Assembly: GCF_007828035.1 (NCBI RefSeq)
Contig: NZ_VITV01000006.1
Span: 248,001-312,000 of the forward strand
Origin: Nitrospirillum amazonense
GTDB taxonomy: Bacteria; Pseudomonadota; Alphaproteobacteria; Azospirillales; Azospirillaceae
Direction: 5' to 3'
DNA length: 64,000 nt
This document shows positions 16,801 to 24,393 of this stretch, piece after piece; position 1 is the stretch's first letter, and each line of letters begins with the position of its first letter. The position numbers and the translations under genes were made by a program. The notes beneath the pieces were generated by a model. It did not search any database and was not told the DNA's origin. It was given only the letters and a program-made list of their open reading frames with translations.

Positions 16801-17601
16801 TCAAACCACCTGCCGTGCCGCATCCAGGCGCAAGGTCAGGTCGGCGCGGCCCGGCATTTCGGCCAGGATGTGCCGGGTCAGGCGTTCGTAGAACTGGATG
16901 AAGCGGCTGACCTGGTCGTCGGTCATGGTGCCGTCGGTGGGCTTGCCCGCCGCGCGCAGCTTGGCGCGCAGGCCCTCCTCCTGTTGGATGCGCCAGCCGC
17001 GCACCACGGCGAAGTCGGGGGCGGCCAGCAGAACCAGGGCGTCCAGACGACCGAACAGGCGCTGATAGTCCCCGGCCAGGGCGGCGTTCACATGCTGACG
17101 CCACTCTCCGCCGGCATCGCGGTCCCGCTCCAGCTCATTCACCGGCGGGCCCAGGTCGGCGGCATCCTGCGGCACGGCGCCCACGCACCAGCCTTCGAAC
17201 AGCACCACGTCGACCGGACCCTCGACCCAGGCGCCCTCGGCGGTGCGGCTGTCCACGGCCTTGTCGAAGCGCGGTAGCAGCGTGCGGCCCGGCGTCCCCA
17301 GCCCGTCCAGAACCGCCAGGCCCAAGCCTACGTCATGCGTGCCGGGCACGCCGCGCGTGGCCAGCAGGGGATGGACGTCACGGGCCAGATCCTGCCGCTC
17401 TTCCTTGGTCAGATACAGATCGTCCAGCGATAGTACGGCGACCCGCAGGCCCGACGCCGCCAGCCGCTCGGCCAGGCCGTCGGCCAGGGTGGACTTGCCG
17501 CTGCCCTGGGCACCGCAAATGCCCAGGATGAAGGGGCGGCGCGGCACATCATCCAGGCGCCGGCGCAGCAGGCCCTCCACCAGGTCAAGCGACGCGGTCA
17601 T
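16801..17601 (-). CDS. glxK: D-glycerate 3-kinase (plant-type)
   Basis: A 266-residue P-loop kinase: Walker A GAQGSGKST near residues 30-38, LSLDDLYLTKEER, RGVPGTHDVGLG and VLFEGWCVGAVPQ are the typical blocks of plant-type glycerate 3-kinases related to uridine kinase. It phosphorylates D-glycerate to 3-phosphoglycerate in the cytosol. The start lies inside the end of the upstream 2-hydroxyacid reductase gene (17-base overlap), which makes glycerate from hydroxypyruvate, so the two form a logical final module. A 77-base gap separates it from the beta-helix gene downstream. Confidence 0.85.
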   Translation of the reverse strand: MTASLDLVEGLLRRRLDDVPRRPFILGICGAQGSGKSTLADGLAERLAASGLRVAVLSLDDLYLTKEERQDLARDVHPLLATRGVPGTHDVGLGLAVLDGLGTPGRTLLPRFDKAVDSRTAEGAWVEGPVDVVLFEGWCVGAVPQDAADLGPPVNELERDRDAGGEWRQHVNAALAGDYQRLFGRLDALVLLAAPDFAVVRGWRIQQEEGLRAKLRAAGKPTDGTMTDDQVSRFIQFYERLTRHILAEMPGRADLTLRLDAARQVV

Positions 17602-18550
17602 GCGGCACCTCGCCCGCGAAGAAGCGGTCCAGGTTGGCGGCGACCCGCATGCCCATGGCGGTGCGCGTCTCCAGCGTGGCGCTGCCCAGGTGGGGCAGCA
17701 GCACGGCGTTGGGCAAGGCGATCAGGCCGGGGTTCACCGCCGGCTCCCCCTCGAACACGTCCAGGCCGGCTGCGGCGATGGCGCCGCTGGACAGGGCCGC
17801 GATCAGGTCCGCCTCGTTCACCACGGTGCCGCGCGCAGTGTTGACCAGGATGGCGGTGGGCTTCATGCGCGCCAGCAGGGCGGCGTTCACCAGATGGCGC
17901 GTGGCCGGCCCGCCGGGGCAATGCAGGGATAAGACATCCGAGGTGGCGGCCAATTCCTCCAGGCTGTCGATATGGGCGGCGTCCAGGGCCGCCTCCACGG
18001 CCGCATCGGCCCGGCGGCGGCTGTAATAGGCGATGGACAAGCCAAAGGCCCGGGCGCGGGCCGCCGTCGCCTGGGCGATACGGCCGAAGCCCACCAGGCC
18101 CAGCCGCTTGCCCGCCAGCCCCTGGCCCAGCAGGTGGGTCGGACGCCAGCCGGTCCACTGGCCGGCGCGCAGCTCCCGCTCCCCCTCGCCCGCGCGGCGG
18201 CTGGCCATCAGCATCAGCAGGATGGCCAGGTCCGCGGTGGCGTCGGTCAGCACGTCTGGCGTGTTGGTGACGACGATGCCGGCGGCCTTGGCCGCCTCCA
18301 GGTCGATATGCTCGAAGCCGGCGCCGAAGTTGCCCAGGATGCGCACCCGGGCATTCGGGGCCGCCAGGATGGCGGCGCCAATCCGGTCGGTGACCGTGGG
18401 GCAGATGGCATCATACCGGCCCATGGCCTCGGTCAGTTCAGCGGCGCTCAACGGCCGGTCGCCAGGGTCCACGGTGACGTCGTAGCGCTGGCGCAGGTGC
18501 GCCTCCACGGCGTCGGGCCAGCGGCGGGTCAGCAGGATCTTCGGGGCCAT
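17585..18550 (-). CDS. Glyoxylate/hydroxypyruvate reductase family dehydrogenase
   Basis: A 321-residue D-2-hydroxyacid dehydrogenase. Visible features are NFGAGFEHIDLEAA, the cofactor loop GLVGFGRIAQATAARA, catalytic Arg in NTARGTVVNE, Glu in VFEGEP and His in LLPHLGSAT, all intact. The GFGRI loop followed by YYSRRR (basic residues after the second strand) favours NADPH. It probably reduces glyoxylate or hydroxypyruvate to glycolate or D-glycerate. Coupling to the downstream glycerate kinase by gene overlap supports glycerate as its product. An AGGAAG ribosome site precedes the ATG. Confidence 0.85.
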   Translation of the reverse strand: MAPKILLTRRWPDAVEAHLRQRYDVTVDPGDRPLSAAELTEAMGRYDAICPTVTDRIGAAILAAPNARVRILGNFGAGFEHIDLEAAKAAGIVVTNTPDVLTDATADLAILLMLMASRRAGEGERELRAGQWTGWRPTHLLGQGLAGKRLGLVGFGRIAQATAARARAFGLSIAYYSRRRADAAVEAALDAAHIDSLEELAATSDVLSLHCPGGPATRHLVNAALLARMKPTAILVNTARGTVVNEADLIAALSSGAIAAAGLDVFEGEPAVNPGLIALPNAVLLPHLGSATLETRTAMGMRVAANLDRFFAGEVPHDRVA

Positions 18551-18712
18551 GGCGCTTCCTGTTCAGGCGGTGGGCGGGATGGGCGGGCATCATAGCCCTA
18601 AATCACCGGGGCGCAGCCACGACAGAGGACCCAGCCCCGTCGGGGCGGAAGACGCGGCCGAACAATGGGGCCTGGGAATTAGCGGGGAGCAGGTCGGTCA
18701 TCATCGGAGGCC

Positions 18713-19483
18713 TCAGCGCCGCTGGAACATGGGCGGCCGCTTCTCCTTGAAGGCGGCGCGGCCTTCCGCCGCGTCGGCGGTGGCGAAGCAGATGGTCTGC
18801 AGATCGCGCTCATACGCCATGGCCTGTTCCAGAGGCATGGAGAAGGCGGCCCGCAGGTTCAGCTTGGCCGTTTCGGCCGCGATGGGCGCCCGGGCGGCGA
18901 TGGTGGCGGCCAGCGCCTGGGCGCGGGGCAGCAGGGCCGCCGGCTCCACCACCTCGCTGACCAGGCCCCAAGCCAGCGCCCGGGCGGCATCGACCGGATC
19001 GCCCGTCATGATCATCAGGGCGGCGTTGGAGGCCCCGATGGAATGGGCCAGGAAAGCCGCCATGCCGCCGCCGCCGATCCAGCCCAGCTTGATCTCCGGC
19101 GCCGCGAACTGGGCGTTGGTGGCGGCGATGCGGATGTCGCAGGACAGCGCCGTCTCCAGCCCGCCGCCGAAGGCATAGCCGTTGACGGCGGCGATGGTGG
19201 GTTTCAGGCAATGGTGGATGGCGTCGCAATAGTCGGCGCGGTTGCGGAAATCCCAGGGTGTCGCATAACCGTCCAGTTCCCCGATGTCCGACCCGCAGCA
19301 GAACGACCGTTCGCCCTCCCCGGTGATGACCACGGCGCGGATGGTGTCGCTGCCGTTGCATTCGGTGACGGCGCCGGTCAGGGCCTTTGCCATCTCCGGC
19401 GTGACGGAGTTCAGCTTCTGCGGACGGTTGAGCGTCAGGGTGGCGACGTGGCCATCCACGCTGAACAACACTTCATCGGTCAA
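18713..19483 (-). CDS. Enoyl-CoA hydratase/isomerase (crotonase) family protein
   Basis: A 256-residue crotonase-fold protein. The oxyanion-hole segments are SFCCGSDIGEL and NGYAFGGGLETALSCD. Both hydratase glutamates appear conserved: one in GGGLE, the other in FAAPEIKLGWIGGGG. It should hydrate, dehydrate or cleave a CoA thioester. The start is TTG at 19483, one base after the stop of the upstream gene and five bases after a GGAGAG site; no in-frame ATG is close. It lies directly downstream of a CoA-transferase and the unusual solute-binding-fold protein, so its substrate is probably a sugar-acid-derived CoA ester. Confidence 0.82.
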   Translation of the reverse strand: MTDEVLFSVDGHVATLTLNRPQKLNSVTPEMAKALTGAVTECNGSDTIRAVVITGEGERSFCCGSDIGELDGYATPWDFRNRADYCDAIHHCLKPTIAAVNGYAFGGGLETALSCDIRIAATNAQFAAPEIKLGWIGGGGMAAFLAHSIGASNAALMIMTGDPVDAARALAWGLVSEVVEPAALLPRAQALAATIAARAPIAAETAKLNLRAAFSMPLEQAMAYERDLQTICFATADAAEGRAAFKEKRPPMFQRR

Positions 19484-19484
19484 T

Positions 19485-20657
19485 TCATCTCTCCATGCCC
19501 GGCTGGCGGGACGCGGCGTACAGGCTCTGCAAGTCGTCGATGACGGCGCCGTGCGGCCGCCTGTCGGCCAGGGCGGCGCGGATCAGGGCCGAAGCCGCGA
19601 TCTGGAAGGGGATGGCGCCGGGATGGCGGGGCCGGACGAAGGCGGCCTCCAGCGTGGCGACGGTGTCGCGGTAGAAGCCGCCCCAATGGTCGTTGACGCG
19701 CGCGTCGGCCCAGGCGGAGCGCAGGCTGGGCTGACCGTCATGGTCGGGTATGAAGCCGGCCTGGGCGCCGGCCGACATCAGCCAGCGCAGATGGTCCAGC
19801 AAGGCCGGAGTGACCTGGGCTCGGGTGGTGATGCCGATGCCCGTGCCGCCCAGGGTCGATCCCGGCCGGCCACCCGGCGCCTGCCGGGGGGCATCGGCAT
19901 AGCGCAGCGGACGGCCGCCCGCCTCAGCGCGGGTGTAATTGACATAGCCGTAGATCAGCGGGCACAGCGCCACATCGTCCGCCGCTGCCATGCGGCCCAG
20001 GATGCCGATGGGGTTCAGGTCGGCCAGCGCCGCCGGGCTGGCCGCCGCCAGCCGCGCCATCAGGTCCAGCGCCGCCACGCCCGTCGCCCGCCCGACGAAG
20101 CACTCGGGATCGGCCTCCGCCGGTGGTTCGCCCAGGGCCACGCAGATGGACTGAAACGACAGGACCGCGTGCGGCCCGGCCAGGGACAGCGCTACGGGTC
20201 GCCGCCCGGCCAGGGCCGCCACCTCATCCCAGGTCGCCGGCGGGGGCCCGTCGACCAAGTCGGGGCGATAGGCCATCACCTGGGTGGCGGCATCCAGCGG
20301 CAGGGCCCAGTGCCGGCCACCGTAGCGATAACTGGACAGGCAAGGGCCGATGACGTCCCGGCCCCAGGCCGTGATCTCATCGGTGCCGAACAGCGCCTCC
20401 AGCGGCACCAGGCATTGGCCGGCCACGGCGTCGCCCACATGGGGATGGTCCAGCACGATCAGATCATAGCGCCGGCACAGTTCCGCGATGGGGTGCTTCT
20501 CGAAGTCCTCCAGCGAGTGGCGATCCCAGGACAGGGCCAGCCCGTCGCGCGCCGGGTCCAGCGCGCCGCCCGCCGCCGCCAGGGCGTTGTAACCGCGTGG
20601 ATGGTCCCAGGTCAGGGCGCGGTAATGGGGCACATCATTCGACATGGGCAGGCTCAC
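19485..20657 (-). CDS. Cytosolic protein with periplasmic-binding-protein fold
   Basis: A 390-residue protein (GTG start overlapping the upstream stop by four bases; ATG at 20645 is the alternative). It resembles family 1 solute-binding proteins of sugar ABC transporters: YDLIVLDHPHVGDAVAGQCLVPL, YGGRHWALPLDAATQVMAYRPDL and PPPATWDEVAAL, given here in parts. The sequence has no signal peptide or lipobox: it starts MSLPMSNDVPHYRALTWDHPRG. No permease or ABC ATPase accompanies it. A cytosolic ligand-binding or chaperoning role for a sugar-derived intermediate in this operon is my inference; it could also be a subunit of the neighbouring CoA-transferase or crotonase. Confidence 0.65.
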   Translation of the reverse strand: MSLPMSNDVPHYRALTWDHPRGYNALAAAGGALDPARDGLALSWDRHSLEDFEKHPIAELCRRYDLIVLDHPHVGDAVAGQCLVPLEALFGTDEITAWGRDVIGPCLSSYRYGGRHWALPLDAATQVMAYRPDLVDGPPPATWDEVAALAGRRPVALSLAGPHAVLSFQSICVALGEPPAEADPECFVGRATGVAALDLMARLAAASPAALADLNPIGILGRMAAADDVALCPLIYGYVNYTRAEAGGRPLRYADAPRQAPGGRPGSTLGGTGIGITTRAQVTPALLDHLRWLMSAGAQAGFIPDHDGQPSLRSAWADARVNDHWGGFYRDTVATLEAAFVRPRHPGAIPFQIAASALIRAALADRRPHGAVIDDLQSLYAASRQPGMER

Positions 20658-21841
20658 GGCACCCCCACGACACCGGCGGCCAGCAGCCGCTCGATATCCA
20701 CCTGCGACAGGGACAGACCCTCCAGCACCTCGCGCGTGTGTTCGCCTACCAGGGGGGCGCCACGGTCCAGCACCGCCGGCGTCTTCGAGAAGCGGATGGG
20801 GAAGCCGGGCGTTTTCACCCGGCCTTCGGTCGGGTGGTCATAGGTGATGAAGGTGCCGTTGTGGGCGATCTGCGGGTCGGCCACCAGGTCGGCATAGCCG
20901 TAGACCGGCCCGCACCAGATGTCATGGGCGCGGAACAGCTCCAGCCACTCGGCGGAACTACGGCCCAGCAGCCGGATGCGGACACAGGCGACAATCTCGT
21001 CCCGGAACGTCCAACTGTCCGCCTCGTCGTTCAAGCCCTGCAAAAACGGCTCGTCGATCAGCTTGCCCAGCTTGTCCAGCCCGGCCATGGCGACGACGAT
21101 ATAGCTGTCGGCCGTCTTGAACACGCCGTAGGGGGCGCGGATGTAGCAATGGGCGTGTGCCTCGGCCGAGCGGGTCTGCGGCTTGCTGCCCACGGTGAAG
21201 ACGGACAGTTCCTGCATCTGGAGGGTGGTGATGGCGTCCAGCATGTTGACCTGGACCAGTTGCCCCTCCCCCGTCCGCTCCCGGTGCAGCAGGGCGGCCA
21301 GCGCACCCTCGAACGCCGTGTAGGCGGTGATGGCGTCCACCAGGTACTGGCCGGCCGGCTGCGGCGGCTGGTCGGCGCTGCCGGCCGACAGCATGGCGCC
21401 GGACAGCGCCTGCAACAGCAGGTCCTGCCCCGGGTAGTTCACATAAGGGCCGTCCTCGCCATAGCCGGACATGGAGACATAGACCAGGCCCGGGTTGATG
21501 GCCGACAGCGCCTCATAATCCACGCCTAGGCGCTTTGCCACGCCAGGGCGGTAGTTCTGCAGGAAGACGTCGGCGTCCTTCACCAGGTCCAGCAGGATCT
21601 GCCGGCCCTCCGGCGCCTTCAGGTCCACGGCCAGGGAGCGCTTGTTGCGGTTCAGCGACAGGAAGGAGACGTTGATCTTGTTGCCGCGGGCGCCGCCGGC
21701 CGAGGCGTGGCGCTGCCATTCGCCGCTGGTCGGTTCCACCTTGATGACATCGGCGCCGAGATCGCCCAGGCGCTGCGCCGCGAAGGGGCCGGCCATGGCG
21801 ATGGAACAGTCGAGAACGCGGTATCCGCTGAGGATGCCCAT
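20654..21841 (-). CDS. CaiB/BaiF family III CoA-transferase
   Basis: A 395-residue protein opening with GYRVLDCSIAMAGPFAAQRLGDLGADVIKVE, the family III CoA-transferase signature (quoted parts: GPFAAQRLGDLGADVIKVE). Further marks are NRNKRSLAVDLK, FLQNYRPGVAKRLGVDY and GYGEDGPYVNYPGQDLLLQA, where the aspartate of GQD is the expected catalytic acyl acceptor. It should move CoA between a donor ester and a carboxylic acid. It is coupled to the solute-binding-fold gene by a four-base overlap and precedes a crotonase, which indicates activation of an organic acid as CoA ester followed by hydration or cleavage. Confidence 0.88.
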   Translation of the reverse strand: MGILSGYRVLDCSIAMAGPFAAQRLGDLGADVIKVEPTSGEWQRHASAGGARGNKINVSFLSLNRNKRSLAVDLKAPEGRQILLDLVKDADVFLQNYRPGVAKRLGVDYEALSAINPGLVYVSMSGYGEDGPYVNYPGQDLLLQALSGAMLSAGSADQPPQPAGQYLVDAITAYTAFEGALAALLHRERTGEGQLVQVNMLDAITTLQMQELSVFTVGSKPQTRSAEAHAHCYIRAPYGVFKTADSYIVVAMAGLDKLGKLIDEPFLQGLNDEADSWTFRDEIVACVRIRLLGRSSAEWLELFRAHDIWCGPVYGYADLVADPQIAHNGTFITYDHPTEGRVKTPGFPIRFSKTPAVLDRGAPLVGEHTREVLEGLSLSQVDIERLLAAGVVGVP

Positions 21842-21901
21842 GATGGTGTCGTCCTAGGACAAATTGGAATGGAAGGAAGGGAGGCGGCCATGGCGGAGGG
21901 G

Positions 21902-22654
21902 TCAGTGCATGACCCAGCCGCCATCGACGTTCAGGGTCTGGCCGCTGATGAAGCCGGCGGCGTCCGACGCCAGGAAAGACAGGGCGGCCGCGATGTCGCC
22001 GGGGTGGCCGCGCCGCTTTACCGACTGGTGGTCCAGCACGAAGCGGGTATAGCCCTCCGGATCCGGGTGGATCTTCTCCGCGTCCGTGGGGAAGGCGCCG
22101 GGGGACAGCGCGTTGACGGTGACGCCGTAGGCGCCGAATTCCCGCGCCCAGGCCCGCGTCAGGCCGACCAGGGCGCCCTTGGATGCAACGTAGGGCGACA
22201 GGTTGGCCCAGCCGCCGTAGAAGGTGATGCTGGCGATGTTGATGATGCGGCCCCAGCCCCGGGCTCGCATGTGGGGCAGCGCCACCTGCACCGCCACGAT
22301 GCCGGCATCGACGTTCACGCGCTGGACCGCCTGGTGATCCTCCACGCTGTAGTCCTCGAACGGCTTCGCCGGATAGATCGCGGCGTTGTTGATAACGACG
22401 TCCAGCCCGCCCAGCGCCGCCGCCTGGTCCGCCAGCAGGGCACGGAAACCCGCCAGGTCCGACAGGTCGGCCTTGAGGGTGACCAGCCGGCCGGCGCCGA
22501 TGCCGGCGGCGGCATCCGCCAGGGCCGCGAGCTTGGTGGCGTCATGATCGACGGCCAGCACGGTGGCGCCCTCGCGCAGGAAATGCAGGGTGGCGGGCAG
22601 GCCCAGGCCGCCGGCGGCACCGGTGTACAGGATGGTCTTGGCCCCGATGGACAT
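21902..22654 (-). CDS. Short-chain dehydrogenase/reductase
   Basis: A 250-residue classical SDR: cofactor motif TGAAGGLGLPA, acidic AVDHD after the second strand (NAD preference), NNAAI, catalytic Ser in INIASITFYGG and the Tyr-Lys pair in YVASKGA. The start at the ATG 22654 has a GAGGAA site eight bases upstream; a GTG at 22669 would overlap the upstream gene but lacks a ribosome site. In its operon, after an aldose-epimerase-like gene, it most likely oxidises a sugar to a lactone or a hydroxy-acid intermediate. Confidence 0.85.
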   Translation of the reverse strand: MSIGAKTILYTGAAGGLGLPATLHFLREGATVLAVDHDATKLAALADAAAGIGAGRLVTLKADLSDLAGFRALLADQAAALGGLDVVINNAAIYPAKPFEDYSVEDHQAVQRVNVDAGIVAVQVALPHMRARGWGRIINIASITFYGGWANLSPYVASKGALVGLTRAWAREFGAYGVTVNALSPGAFPTDAEKIHPDPEGYTRFVLDHQSVKRRGHPGDIAAALSFLASDAAGFISGQTLNVDGGWVMH

Positions 22655-22665
22655 CGGCTGCTTCC

Positions 22666-23844
22666 TCACGCGCGGATGATGGGGCGGAACTCGCCCGAGG
22701 GTGGGGGATAGTCGGCGTCCGGCTGGCGGGCGATGGCCTGGATGCGCGCCACGGACGCGGCCACGGACGCGGCGTCCGGCAGAATGCGGAAGACGCTGTC
22801 GTAGTGCCGCTCCTCCCCATGCTCCAGCCAGATCAGTTCATCGCGCCGCTTGGCGAAGGGCTTGCCGAAGACGTGGTTGGTGGAGGGCTCGATGCCCAGG
22901 GCGTAGTGGCCCTGCTGCAGATTCTGCCATTCATACATGGCCGGGAACTGGCGCTTGTCCGTCTCCACCTCCAGGCCGAAGCCGATGGCTTCGTTCACCA
23001 GGGCGACGGGCACGCGATTGTCCGCATTGGCCGCCATCTCGTGCTGCCAGACCTGTTCATGGAAATCGCGCCGCGGCGCCGGCAGGGTACGGTAGCCCAC
23101 CCCCTGCTTGCGGTAATCGTCCCCCGCGTGGGAGGCCCAGACCACGTCACGGATGGGCGCCACATAGCGCGACCCTTCCGCCAGCACCGGATGCCCGACG
23201 TTGATGTGGTAACAGTACATGTGCGGTGTGCGGTAGAAGCCATGGTTGACCACCCGGTCATGCAGGCGGATTTCGTCCGTACCCACCTTGGCCTCGACGC
23301 GGCGGATCAGGTGCAGGTCCTCCCCGAACACGGTGGATTGCTGCACCACGCCCTCCGCCCACAGCCAGCAGTCCTCCCCTTCCCAGCGCTCGCCATAGCC
23401 GGTGAGGCGCGCGGGAATGGTGCCGATGCGGCCATGGAGGGAGGATTTGACGCCCCTGCGCGGGCCATAAACGTAATGGTCGGCCGCATCCTCATCCATG
23501 AACAGGATGTGGTCCAAGCCGCAGGTGACCAGCAGGCCGGAGAAGGAGCGGAACCAGCCCAGGCCGCCCTCCCCCTCATACTCATGCAGGCCGGGATGGC
23601 GGAAGCCGGACGGGGAGTGCCATCCGACGGCGCGGCCGTTATGTTCGCAATCCGCGATGTCCATGGCCCGGTCGACCAGGACGGTGAAGCGCAGCCCCGT
23701 GCCCGTGCGGAATTCCAGCAGGCGCACGCCGCGCTCGACACCATCGCCCAGGGTCATCAGCCGCACGCCGGCGAATTGGGAGAGGGAACCCGTGTGGGCC
23801 GCGACATCGCGGCGGGACCGGACCTGTCCGTAAAGGCTGACCAT
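22666..23844 (-). CDS. DUF4432 aldose-1-epimerase-like protein
   Basis: A 392-residue protein of the galactose-mutarotase-like fold family DUF4432: VRLLEFRTGTGLRFTVLVDRAMDIADCEHNG (in part), WHSPSGFRHPG, GLLVTCGLDH, MYCYHINVGHPVL and the late ALGIEPSTNHVFG. Conserved His and Glu residues suggest sugar epimerase or isomerase chemistry, but the family has few assigned reactions. The ATG at 23844 has a strong GGAGG site; the frame continues upstream only as shadow of the mutarotase gene. It is the first gene of the minus-strand CoA operon and diverges from the L-fucose mutarotase gene across a GntR-type palindrome. Confidence 0.85.
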   Translation of the reverse strand: MVSLYGQVRSRRDVAAHTGSLSQFAGVRLMTLGDGVERGVRLLEFRTGTGLRFTVLVDRAMDIADCEHNGRAVGWHSPSGFRHPGLHEYEGEGGLGWFRSFSGLLVTCGLDHILFMDEDAADHYVYGPRRGVKSSLHGRIGTIPARLTGYGERWEGEDCWLWAEGVVQQSTVFGEDLHLIRRVEAKVGTDEIRLHDRVVNHGFYRTPHMYCYHINVGHPVLAEGSRYVAPIRDVVWASHAGDDYRKQGVGYRTLPAPRRDFHEQVWQHEMAANADNRVPVALVNEAIGFGLEVETDKRQFPAMYEWQNLQQGHYALGIEPSTNHVFGKPFAKRRDELIWLEHGEERHYDSVFRILPDAASVAASVARIQAIARQPDADYPPPSGEFRPIIRA

Positions 23845-23964
23845 CCCGTATCCTCCGTCAGTCTGGTCTTGGGGCTTGCTGGCCTTGGGGGCTTGCTTTT
23901 TTGGCGCCTGGATTTCGGGGATTAAGGCCTCCAAACGCGGCCTTGTCAATTCAGAAGCGCCATG

Positions 23965-23981
23965 TGATATCTCAGATATCA
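23965..23981. promoter_or_regulatory. GntR-type operator, site 1
   Basis: TGATATCTCAGATATCA is a perfect palindrome (8 + 1 + 8) in the 162-base divergent region between DUF4432 and the mutarotase. It shares CAGATATC with the palindrome at 29949-29968 beside the GntR gene. A weak plus-strand promoter (TTGTCA at 23943 and TGATAT at 23965) would be covered by it. Confidence 0.6.
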
Positions 23982-24006
23982 AAATAAAAACTTCAGAAGG
24001 TGCGAA

Positions 24007-24363
24007 ATGAGCGACACACACCGGCTGTGCTTCACCGTGGACTTGCGGGACGACGCAGAGCTGATGGCCCGCTACAAGGCCTGGCATGGGCCGGGCGCCG
24101 TGCCGAAGCCAGTGGTCGATGCCATCCGGAAAGATGGCATCCGCGACCTGGAAATTTGGCTGTACGGCACGCGCATGGTGCTGATCATGGAGGTCGGCCC
24201 CGACTTCGACCCCGTGGCCAAGGCGGCCAGCGACGCAGCCAACCCCGAGGTCCAGGAATGGGAGCGGCTGATGGGCACGTTCCAGCAGCCCCTGCCCGGC
24301 ACACCGGCCGGCCAGACTTGGGTCGCCATGGAATGCATCCACTCCCTGAAGGAGCAGGCGTGA
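24007..24363 (+). CDS. L-fucose/L-rhamnose mutarotase
   Basis: A 118-residue RhaM/FucM-type mutarotase: CFTVDLRDDAELMARYKAWH carries the Tyr and the catalytic His (RYKAWHGPG near residue 26), then IRDLEIWLYGTRMVLIMEV and the C-terminal ECIHSLKEQ. It interconverts the anomers of a 6-deoxy-L-hexose in the cytosol. The ATG at 24007 has an AGAAGGTG site. It lies apart from the other pathway genes but shares the operator type. L-fucose rather than L-rhamnose is favoured by the dehydrogenase and lactonase encoded nearby. Confidence 0.85.
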   Translation: MSDTHRLCFTVDLRDDAELMARYKAWHGPGAVPKPVVDAIRKDGIRDLEIWLYGTRMVLIMEVGPDFDPVAKAASDAANPEVQEWERLMGTFQQPLPGTPAGQTWVAMECIHSLKEQA

Positions 24364-24393
24364 CGAGAGGGAGCGCCGTGAACCCGGCCGCCA

